Assembly: GCA_948099385.1 (NCBI GenBank)
Contig: CANUEZ040000070.1
Coordinates: 499,001-563,000, forward strand
Length of the DNA stretch: 64,000 nt
DNA from: Fasciola hepatica
Taxonomy: Eukaryota; Platyhelminthes; Trematoda; Plagiorchiida; Fasciolidae
Direction: 5' to 3'
In this document: positions 23,276-32,350 of the stretch, piece after piece
Layout of the letters: each line of letters opens with the position of its first letter
Numbering within the stretch: the first letter of the stretch is position 1
Made by a program: the position numbers and the translations under genes
The notes under the pieces: model-generated
Databases searched by the model: none
What the model was told of the DNA's origin: nothing
What the model saw: the letters and a program-made list of their open reading frames with translations, nothing else

Positions 23276-24452
23276 TTATATATGCTTGATTTCTGGTGCT
23301 AATATTGATACAGTTTAGTGTCCAGGTCTGGCTGAGACTTGTGTTTCCTGTGTTTGTGGAAATCTGCAGAGGAAACAGGGTTAGGGAACACGATGAGGAC
23401 TCCGCTTTCTGGTGCATAGTGCAACAACCTCAATGTTATAAGCTGGGAATCTACCCATTTCTAGCTCCATCCATGAGTGGGGATGATACCCAGATGCACA
23501 TGTGGTGAAAACGTCAGTTCCTCGGTCCGCCTATAGGTCTCTCGCTAGCACTCGCTCCGTGGCGTACTTGCATTCGGACTCTTTCCTTGTTGCCTTGATT
23601 TCCGCTTGATACTTTGACTTTTTGGATCTTTGCCACTGTGCTTCTATTCTTTCCGCCTTTTACTGAGGGATGCCGGAAGGTAGCAACCGAAACCAGAGTA
23701 CAGAAGTGCGAGGCTATTGGTTGAATAAACTGGAACTGAAACTGACTCACCTAACAGTTTACCCAGGATGCCATTCATTTTACGCAAACAACTGACACCC
23801 TTTGCATACAATCCACCTGTGGACGCCATTCAAAGAGGGGGAATAATAGAGAGTCTGACTTGCACCGCATCACACAACTTGTCTTTTACTAAGCAGTCAA
23901 CCTTAAACCGTCCCATCGGGAACTAGTGGCATGTCAGAGTGCTGTATTTTGTTGACGAGTGTGTGGGTGTGCAGGAGTACGTGCTCGTCTAATGATGCTG
24001 GCAGGCAGAATCCCTGTACCTGGAGACCCATGACGACTTTTAACTGACCGGGTTTACGAGAGACATGACCGACAATTCTTCGTTCTTTTCGTTCAGCTTC
24101 ATCGTCGGCTTACGCGGCCTTGGCTTGTCCCTTTTTTCTTCTCTCTACCCATCAGTATCGTCCTCTCGCTTTTCGCGTATTTATAATTTACTTATCTCCT
24201 ACTGAATTACAGCACCTACATTTTTAAACTAACCCAGCAATTTGCCGGTAAATCACAGAATTCACCCCATATCCAACAGGAGAACAAAGTGTGGTATTGT
24301 TTGCTTAACCTCTGAATTAGTTGTCATCCTTTCTGCTCCCGCACTGCGCTAGCCCATGTCAGACCAGCGAATGTCCGGGGGTGGCCCAGCGTTACGCTGG
24401 GGTTCTACCCATGAGTACCCATGTATGGATACTTTGTGAATTTAATTGTTCA
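23276..24452. other. Unassigned region
   Basis: No convincing gene. Short open frames here have no recognisable domains. Confidence 0.4.
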
Positions 24453-24566
24453 CGAGGATTCACGAGGATTCGCGAAGTGACGGGCCTGGTAACCGTAGTT
24501 TCCGAATGGCCCGGGTTCTGTGGTCAGGTTGACTTCTCAGTGTTGGGCAAGAGTCCTCGAAAGTTG
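24453..24566. repeat. About 110-bp direct repeat, unit 2
   Basis: Same orientation as 23169-23275. It ends a few bases before the left arm of the foldback-like repeat. Confidence 0.8.
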
Positions 24567-24571
24567 CCACC

Positions 24572-25470
24572 CTTGTAGCACCCAGCCCGTTCGTAACATC
24601 GGTTTCCGGTCGGTTTTCGGTCGGTTTGTTCAGTAGCAATTTTACACGGATGAACAATGAATTGATACTAAGGAAATTGAAAAACGAATTAATACGCAAT
24701 GCTTGGTTGGCGTTTTAATTAAACTCATTGGTTTATTTAATCGATTGTCCTGAAAACCTCAGTTTAAATCGCTTCATTTTATTCCCTCGAAATGGGTGAA
24801 AAAGGACACTTATTCGGAAAACCATAAATTAATAGATAGAAATGAGCGTCGTAATACGTAATTTGGGTTGTTGTAAGAAATTAACAAAGGATATGACGTA
24901 TTTAAAACGATTCGCAAAAACCACTCGAAAATCGGCCAGAAACCGATCCGAAACAGATCGGTTTCCGGCCGGTTTTGGATCGATTTTTGCTATTACGTTG
25001 ATCGGCCTTCGGGCGGCTTCTGAGTGGTTTGCGACCGATTTTCTGGACGGTTTCTGAACGGTTTCCCAGCGGCTTGTGTTAGTCATTTGAAGTACATCAT
25101 ACCCTTGGTTGATTTATTCCACTAATCAAAATTATCTACTACGATGCTCACTTCTATCTTCTTACTTACGATTTTCCGAGTAATTTCCTTTTTTTCACCC
25201 ACTTCGGGGGAATAAAATGGGGCGACCTAAACTGGGGTTTTCAGGACATTTTGATAAAGTAAACAAATACATTTAAATCAAACGAGAAACAAGCATTGCG
25301 CATCACTTCGGTTGTCAATTTCCTTAGTATCAATTCATTGTTCCTCTGTGAAAAACTGCTACTGAACAAACCGAAATAAAAAGCGACGAAAAATCGATGG
25401 GAGTAAGAATAAAAACCGATCGAAAACCGGCCGAAAACCGATCGGTTTCGGAACAGTTTTGCACCGGTTT
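24572..25470. mobile_element. AAACCG-rich foldback (long inverted repeat) element, copy 2
   Basis: The left arm (about 24572-24812) and right arm (about 25190-25455) are imperfect reverse complements of each other. They share TTTCCTTAGTATCAATTCAT, GAGGAATAAAATG-like and CAGGACA blocks in inverted order. The middle, 24900-25080, has its own nested inverted repeats of CCGATC/AAACCG units. It has no coding capacity. This is the structure of a foldback or MITE-type non-autonomous DNA element. No flanking target duplication is identified. Confidence 0.65.
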
Positions 25471-25735
25471 CGCTGCACGGGCATATTTCCTTAATTTTGG
25501 AAACGTTCTCACGACCCAAAAGTGAATTCAATGGAATTCCTCGAAATGAAGATTTCCACATTTGTGACTATAATGATCATATTATCTGTAAATTAGCACA
25601 AATGAGGCAGGTATACCGGAGAGAACGGCAGTAAACGGCCTACTCACCTGGTCCCAAAACCCCGCAGCCAGTACGGACTGACTTAACTGCACACAAGAGT
25701 AGCGCAATCTTCAGTTGTCTTGAAGTCTCGAAGTA
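25444..25735 (+). repeat. 292-bp dispersed repeat, unit 1
   Basis: Almost identical and equal in length to 35903-36194. It starts inside the right arm of the foldback element (GGTTTCGGAACAGTTTTGC) and ends GAAGTCTCGAAGTA, where the pentamer tail of the LINE CR1-A begins. Confidence 0.9.
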
Positions 25736-27316
25736 GTTCAGTTCAGTTCAGTTCAGTCTGCACAGGACAGGTAATGGCCACGGCCAATCGAGCGTCCAGA
25801 ATTCCTTCGATGGTATGCACACCAGTTATGCACCCACCACTGCCGAGTGTATTTCGTCGAATGCCCGCTAAAAATGAGAGGGAAACGGAAAACCTCATCG
25901 CACATCAACTGCGAGAGACATTATGCATCGTGAGCGTTCACTGAGACTGTATGCAATGAGGGAAAAAGTCTGCTAAAACATACTTCAGAAGGACCACAGT
26001 GCTTCCCGTCATCCATCTAGTTGATATTCTTAAGGCTCACTACAAGGAAAGATCTCGTACCACTTGCGATCAAGGGCACATTTGAAGGATTGGACTGTCT
26101 GCAGATCTACCATTTCACCAGGCAGACCGTTCCAACTGTTCACAACCCTGTTGCTGAAGAAGTGCGATCTAGCCATCAACCTAGATCTGGCTTTTATCAA
26201 CTTCTTTTCGTGTCCCCTTGTTCTGGAGTCTACGGCCAATTGGAATAGACTATCTGGTCTGAGGCCAGAAAAGCCCTTCATTACCTTGAACGTTTCTATG
26301 AGATCTCCTCGACTTCTCCTCCTTTCCAACGAGAAGAGATTCAGGTCACGGAGTCTCTGCTCGTAAGTCTTACCCCTCTGCCCTTCAACCATCCGCGTGG
26401 CGAGACGTTGGACTTTCTCTAGGCAGGCGGCATCCTTTTTGTAGAAGGGTGACCAAGCCTGCACACTACCTTCTAAGTGAGGTCGTACTATAGCCATGTA
26501 AATAGGTACGAATACCTCCGGCTTCCGGCAAGACAAAGCCGATCGCAGTCTAAAGAGCTCCCCACGAGCCTTATGCGCAGCCGCGTTGCACTGCTCCGAC
26601 CATTTGAAGTCACTTTTCATGATGATCCCCAGGTCTTTAACCCTACTGGCTGCCTCTACGGTGAACAGCCCTTGATCATGAGCGACAGTTAGGCTCTCTG
26701 TTGCCCTTGACAACAAATGGCTTTTTTGAGCGTTTAGAGGTAAGTCCCATTTGTATGCCCAGTTTAGGACGGTGCCTATTTCCCTGCCCAAGTCCGCCCT
26801 ACCCTTAGATCCAACAATCTTCACATCATCCGCAAAAATAAAGCTGGGCGATTGAAGAGTGGATGCTAGGTCATTAATAAATAACAAGAATAGGACCGGG
26901 CCTAGGACGGATCCCTGAGGTACACCACTGGTGACGTTCACCAAACTGGAGCACCTGTCCCCCACTTTGACATAAAGCGTCCTGTGGGAGAGGAAGTCCT
27001 CCAGCCACCTATATACTGGCCCACCTATACCGAAAGTCTCCATCTTGCATAGCAAAAGACGATGATTAACGGAGTCGAACGCCTTGCTAAGGTCGAGGTA
27101 ACATACCTCAACATGCTTACCTTCGTCCAGTCGTCGAGTTACTTCATCTAAGAAGCACAGGAGATTGGTCAGGCAAGATCTATTTTTCAGGAATCCATGC
27201 TGCGCCGGGCTTAGCATGGAGTGCTGCAGTAAGTGCTGGCAGATATGGGCACGGATGATCTTCTCGAGAACTTTACAGAGAATGCTAGTTAGGCTTACCG
27301 GCCTGTAGTTCTGCAC
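25736..27316 (-). mobile_element. CR1-type LINE, copy A, 5' truncated
   Basis: On the minus strand: an open RT frame from 27316 to 26030, a 3' UTR to about 25757, and a pentamer tail, (CTGAA)n, at 25736-25756. The 5' truncation point in the RT (QNYRPVSLTSIL) abuts the tail of the next LINE copy. Similar 3' ends recur at 56767-57010 and, diverged, at 57640-58195. Confidence 0.88.
26030..27316 (-). CDS. CR1-A reverse transcriptase, 5' truncated but otherwise open
   Basis: 428 codons with no internal stop. In order: YRPVSLTSIL, QHGFLKNRSCLTNLL, YLDLSKAFDSVNH (first catalytic Asp), SGVPQGSVLGPVLFLLFIND, FADDVKI (catalytic FADD), VKDLGIIM, and the C-terminal AIVRPHLE, RLATRMVEGQRG and RSHFFSNRVVNSWNGLP blocks ending at a natural stop. 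The endonuclease and RT N-terminus are missing because the copy is 5' truncated, the usual outcome of incomplete target-primed reverse transcription. The long undamaged frame suggests a fairly recent insertion. Confidence 0.9.
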   Translation of the reverse strand: MQNYRPVSLTSILCKVLEKIIRAHICQHLLQHSMLSPAQHGFLKNRSCLTNLLCFLDEVTRRLDEGKHVEVCYLDLSKAFDSVNHRLLLCKMETFGIGGPVYRWLEDFLSHRTLYVKVGDRCSSLVNVTSGVPQGSVLGPVLFLLFINDLASTLQSPSFIFADDVKIVGSKGRADLGREIGTVLNWAYKWDLPLNAQKSHLLSRATESLTVAHDQGLFTVEAASRVKDLGIIMKSDFKWSEQCNAAAHKARGELFRLRSALSCRKPEVFVPIYMAIVRPHLEGSVQAWSPFYKKDAACLEKVQRLATRMVEGQRGKTYEQRLRDLNLFSLERRRSRGDLIETFKVMKGFSGLRPDSLFQLAVDSRTRGHEKKLIKARSRLMARSHFFSNRVVNSWNGLPGEMVDLQTVQSFKCALDRKWYEIFPCSEP

Positions 27317-27521
27317 ATCAGTTCAGTTCAGTTCAGTTTGCACAGGACTTGGTGTGGCTAGAGCCAATCGTGTGTCCAGATAGTTGTGTTGTCGGCGCGT
27401 TTCCGTAGCTCCCAACACTGCGTGATTTTCTTTTTCTGAAAGGCAGAAATTTTGTGCAGTATCAGCCCTGGCAGAGTAAGGTGGAAACAATAAGTAAATT
27501 GCATCTGACCCTAAAAGCTGC

Positions 27522-29132
27522 TTAGCATAACTCGGGGTATACTGCCACCCAACATAGGTCTAGTGCTTTCTTAAAGGCCTTCACTGTTGTGGTATTTATG
27601 ACCTCTTCCGGGAGCTTATTCCAATAGGGTACCACTCTATTTGAGAAGTACTTCGCCCTAATTTGGAGCCTCGAATGTTTCCTTTGTAATCTAAGGCTAT
27701 GCCCCCTTGTGCCTCTCTCGGGGATCAGCGAAAAAAGGTCTTCTCGACTTATTCCTGACAGTCCTTTCATTACCTTGAAGGTTTCTATCAAATCCCCGCG
27801 AATGCGCCGTCTTTCCATCGAGAATAGGTCTAGGGCACGGAGACGCTCTGTGTAGTTAAACCCCCTTTGCCCAGCCACCATTCTAGTGGATAGCCCTTGC
27901 ACTTTCTCCAGACAGTCGATATCCTTCTGGAAGTACGGTGCCCAGGCCTTCACGCAGTACTCCATATGCGGCCTAACTATGGCCTGATATATCGGAACGA
28001 ATATCTCCGGATCTCTACACGACATAATGGATCTAACTCAAAAGAGTTCCCTCCTGGCCGTATTGGCTGCTGAGGTGCACTGCTTTGACGGCTTAAAGCT
28101 GTTGTCCGTTATAACGCCCAAGTCTTTGACCTGCGAGACCACTTGCAACGAACCCACACTATTCTCACTAGCCCCTGTATTTGTGGTCAAGCATTGACAC
28201 TTGGTGAGGTTTAGTGGAAGGTCCCATTTGCGTGCCCAGTTTTGTACTGCTAACACGTCAAGCTCTACATCTACTCCAGCTATCTTGACGTCATCGGCAA
28301 ACATAAAGGTGGGGTTTGTAAGCCCACGTGCTAGGTCGTTGATGAAGATGAGGAAGAGCAGAGGGCCGAGCACCGAGCCCTGTGGCACCCCACTCGTTAC
28401 ACCTTCCGGTTTTGAAACAGGGTTCCCCACCTTAACACTAAAGGTTCGCCCTGCTAAGAAACTACTTATCCATTGTCTTGCCTTTCCAACAATTCCCATG
28501 GACTGCAGTTTGACGTCCAGAAATCTGTGGTTCACGGAATCAAATGCCTTGCTGAAGTCCAAGTAACAGACCGCAATCGATTGTCCTTCGTCCAGACGCT
28601 TGGTTACCTCATCGAGGAACAGCAGAAGATTCGTCAGACAGGATCGCCCTGCCACAAACCCATGCTGAGCATTTGATATGAGGTTGTGTTGAACCAAATG
28701 CCTAGAGATCTGCTTCCTGACTATTCGCTCCAGGCACTTACACAGTACCGAGGTCAAGCTAACCGGCCGGTAACTTTCCGCCTTTTGCCGGGGCCCACTC
28801 TTGTAAATGCCTACCGCTGTTGCTCTCCTCCAGTCTCCCGGCACAATTCCCTCTCTAAGTGACGTTTCATACAGCTTCGTCACCGGAGCCTTCAGGACCT
28901 CGGCCAGAGGCTGAACGATTGCTGGATGAATCCCGTCTGGACCTGCTGCTTTATTTCTATTCAACGTTTGCAACTCCGCGTACACTTCTTCTTCTCCTAC
29001 AGTAAGTTCGGGCATTGGAGGCGCCTGTGGGCCCTCCATTCTTTCCTCCAAACTATTTTCTGGTCGATATATGCTCTTGAAGAATTCCAAGAGCGTGTCA
29101 GCCTTGTCTTCGTCGTTTAGAGCTAGTCGTCC
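27522..29132 (-). pseudogene. CR1-B reverse transcriptase
   Basis: Continuous in frame with the endonuclease but split by stops TAG at 29133-29135 and TGA at 28038-28040. Motifs: NKAAGPDGIHP, SYRPVSLTSVLCK, QHGFVAGRSCLTNLL, YLDFSKAFDSVNH, SGVPQGSVLGPLLFLIFIND, FADDVKI, QVKDLGVI, then IVRPHMEYCVKAWAPYFQKD, LSTRMVAGQRG and FSNRVVPYWNKLPEEV. At the TGA, copy A has an Arg codon, so a C-to-T transition of CGA is likely. The catalytic residues are intact. Confidence 0.87.
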
Positions 29133-29135
29133 CTA

Positions 29136-30209
29136 TGCTCCTTCCAAAGTTGCTACGCTCTCTCTCATACGTTTGTGAGATTGCACGTAGGCGTAGAATC
29201 GCTTTGGGTTTGTGCGGACCGACGCCGCTAACCGACGCTCGAAAGCATATTTCTCCACTCTTTGGATCTCTTGAGCCCTGTTCCTAGCCATCTTATAGCT
29301 ATTCCATGCCCCCTGAGTTCTGTACAGCTTGTACGCCGCCCATCGTTGCCTACGAATAACTATGGCCTTGCGGACCTTTGACTTCCACCATGGGGGTAGA
29401 CTTCTACTGCTTGCCACCATCAGGGGTGCGAACTCATCTGTAAGCTCGAGTAGCCCCATCTTGATGGTCTCCCAACGTTCCTCTACGGAGGCATTTGTGT
29501 GTCTCGGTGTCCACTGAATTTCCTCCGCCGCCTTCTTCAGTTCACCTATGTTGATTCTCCCATAGCGCCGACGTAACACGATTTCCTTCGGCGCCTTGCT
29601 TAGTCTTAGTGTGACCCTTAGGACTACATGATCACTTTTTCCAAGTGGCTCTTCCCACTTAATTTCCTTAACGTCCTGATGGTGCCGCGTTATGATTAAG
29701 TCAAGGAGAGACGGGTGCTGTCCACCTCTGTGTCTAGTGGCCTGTGTCACATGCTGCGTAAGTGCATGTAACTGGACCCACTGCAGAAATTTGTCGCCCG
29801 TTGATCCCCTTGGTGCGATCCCGCTTTCCCAGTTAATTTCGGGTAGATTGAGATCCCCTAATAAGATGAACTCCTTTGTCTGTGCCAGCACCGCATCCAG
29901 CATTTGGAAGAGCTCAACATCTTCCTCATCTGTGGCTAGCGGTGCCCTGTAGATACAGATAATGCATACTGTACGCCCCTCGATCCTAATAAAGCAGGAT
30001 CTGACCTGTACATTACCGGAGACTAAGTTGAACGGAGCCTCCCAATGGCCTATGTCGATCCGTATTAGAAGTGCCACTCCGCCCCCCTGCCTTCCATCTG
30101 TTCTATCCTGTCTGTAGGCAGCGTATCCCTGGAAGCGCATGTCAGTATATGGCTTTATCCAAGTTTCCGTCAACGCAACGACCTCAGACTCTGCGATCAT
30201 AGCCGTCAA
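29136..30209 (-). pseudogene. CR1-B endonuclease domain
   Basis: APE-type endonuclease with VVALTETWIKPYTD (catalytic E), RQGGGVALLI, VCIICIYRAPLA, FILLGDLNLPEINWE (D-x-N), SLLDLIITRH and GKSDHVVL (the terminal S-D-H). The first Asn motif upstream of 30209 lies behind a stop. It nicks the target DNA for target-primed reverse transcription. Confidence 0.87.
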
Positions 30210-30301
30210 CTCCCCTCTTTATCCCGGGAGACTGCAGGTGTTGGTGCACCATATTGACGGTTCCCTGGTCCTCGTTACTGACTTCATTGCTAATTCTAGG
30301 G

Positions 30302-31778
30302 CTAGGGTATCCTCGGGCGCAATCTCCGAGGTGATGCCCCGTTTTTTGTCTCTAAAGGTGTCGGCGGTGCAGCATCTTGCATATCGAGTGAGACTCTGAG
30401 TGTCGTGGCTTTTTCTTTTCCACCCGTCGCCCCAGTGTCAGGCTCGACATGCACAAAGGACGTTACCCCCTTTTGAGTCACCGTACCGATGGGCCGGGAT
30501 GGTCTTGCGACCACCTTAGCCCAACTGGTTTCCTCGGCTTTTCCCTCTGATACCTCCAACTTCGCTGGGTGCACCAGAGAGGACTTCTTGGGGGTATCCT
30601 TTAGAATCGGGCTGGCTGGCTGCACGTTCTCAACACCAACCGGACTAAATGCCCTGTGAGTCCCCTTCTTTTTGGTCTTTCGAACTTTCTGATCTTTGGC
30701 TTTTTGTATACCGGAGCCTGAAGCCACCTTTGGTACCTGGATTACTCCTTGGGCCTTAGGTGTTGACTTCCCAAGAGGAGTCATCTCCAGTTTCGCTATA
30801 TGTAGCTTCGGCCTCTTAAGATCAGGTGTGCCCGTTCTCAGCGAGACTATGGCATTAGCCGGTTTCACAAATGCTGGGCTGTCAGGTTTAACCCTAACCA
30901 TTCCCTGCGTGTTGCCTTCAACTGCTCCCGCCCTGGACAGCAGCATATCCCTCCAGTAGACACTGTGGAATACAACTACCAGGGGTCGTGGCGGCGCTGG
31001 TTGTGCTCCACGCCATAGTCCTATTCGATGGCACTTGACTATTGGTGTCGTGGGAGGTAGGCCAGCCCTCCTAAGAACCTCAGTCACATGCCGGCGGTTT
31101 TCCTCCTTCCTGATTCTACCGTCTTTTACAATGTTCTCCCTAAGGTTATGAAGTAGCAGTCTTCTACTTCTGTCTGCCATGACCTCAGTGTCACGCTTCA
31201 TGCGCTGCACCTCAGCATCTAGGCGTTTGACCTGCTCCTTGAGGGCTTCCACTTCCGTCAGGAGGCTTTTCCCCACGTTGGTGAATCCTGCTACCTCTTT
31301 TCCTTCTTTGCCCTTTGGCTTGGGTTGCCTTTTTTATTTTTGTGCTCTGGCACCCGGTTTTCCTTCCCTCTAGGCTATGGATCGAAACGGCTCTCTCTAG
31401 TCTTGGTTCCAGCTCCACGTTCGTGTCCCCTTTCCCCAGCTCGCCTCGAATTATACGCGAGCATTCCCTTGCAAACGCAAAGCAATGGGCGCATATCCAC
31501 TTGAGCGATGGGTACTTGATGTGCAGCTCGAAGTCTTTATCTTCCAGCTTGGAGCACTTTTGATGAAACCAAATGCAACACTGGTCGCATTGAATTCCCT
31601 CATCTTGCAATAGGTCCGTGCATTCCTTGTTCCCACAGCTTACTGCCTGACTAATGGGATCACCCTTTGTCCCATTCATTACGTTTCGAACACCCGTGGG
31701 ACAATAACACAACTTTTGAACAGACACAAAAGGTACACTAAGGCAGGTGCAGTAAACCCGCACACTAAAAAGTTCCAC
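30302..31778 (-). pseudogene. CR1-B ORF1 (PHD-like finger, coiled coil, basic tail)
   Basis: The first frame (31778-31330) carries a C4HC3-like finger: CGNKEC, CDQCCIWFHQKC and WICAHC. A frameshift near 31300-31330 leads to the second frame, which starts with an LLTEVEALKEQVKRLDAEVQ coiled coil. There follow an RRM-like block around LLLHNLRENI and RLVVVF-type residues, and a Lys/Pro-rich tail. ORF1 proteins bind element RNA and act as chaperones. The PHD finger may bind chromatin, which is inferred from the fold. Confidence 0.75.
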
Positions 31779-32030
31779 AAAAACGGTACACTAGAAAAAG
31801 CGCCACAAAAAGATGTTAGCCGGTATCAGTTGCACTGACACCAACAAAAAACACCAAAAAGGACACCAAAAGGTATACTCAGTTTTTGAAGAGAATAAAC
31901 TCATCTGAAGAGAGTGAACTCTTCAAAAAGTAGGCGTAACGAAATATTAATTACGATACGTTAGTTTGGCGAAATAACGTGTGTTATTCCACCAAACAAT
32001 GCAAAAATGCTTAACGCTGAGAGCAATTCG

Positions 32031-32150
32031 AAGTACTACACGGGTTCGAGGCTTTGAGCCCAATTGTCCCGGTTCTTGAGGAAATCTTTGATCTTCTGTC
32101 GGATTCACCGAGCTGAAACGAGAGTAAAATGAAGCGGGGGGGGGGGGGGG
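32031..32150 (+). repeat. About 115-bp dispersed repeat ending in poly-G, unit 1
   Basis: CTACACGGGTTCGAGGCTTT through CGAGCTGAAACGAGAGTAAAA and a 15-base G run (32136-32150) matches 36189-36303. It stands between the CR1-B 5' end and the MULE gene. Confidence 0.85.
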
Positions 32151-32302
32151 CGGGGGTGTGGTTTAACCTTAATGATGGCCAGATTGACGTTATTTGTGAT
32201 TACTGAAGAAAATGGTTGGAGCTGATGAAGTCATTTTTGCGGAGAATAAGAATGGTGTTCCTACTTTTGCGGCGACTTTTGTTTTAGTTAGCCACTTAGT
32301 AG

Positions 32303-32310
32303 TATATAAG
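32303..32310 (+). promoter_or_regulatory. Candidate TATA box of the MULE gene
   Basis: TATATAAG lies about 40 bases before the ATG at 32351. With a start site about 30 bases downstream, the leader would be very short. Confidence 0.45.
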
Positions 32311-32350
32311 GGTTGCGCAAGGCTGTTACCGCTCACACCTATTAACTGTC

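Larger units (their letters stand above)
27317..31960 (-). mobile_element. CR1-type LINE, copy B, near full length
   Basis: On the minus strand: ORF1 with a PHD-like finger and coiled coil (31778-30302), endonuclease (30209-29136), RT (29132-27522), 3' UTR, and a pentamer tail at about 27317-27340. A 5' leader of unclear extent (to about 31960) carries repeated ACACCAAAAAGG-like units. About 4.6 kb. Broken by an ORF1 frameshift and at least two in-frame stops in ORF2. Confidence 0.87.

Noticed and set aside
23514..23750. Short minus-strand frame starting MSQFQFQFIQP
   Set aside because: The start derives from a GAAACTG/CAGTT-type run similar to LINE tails, and no domain is visible.
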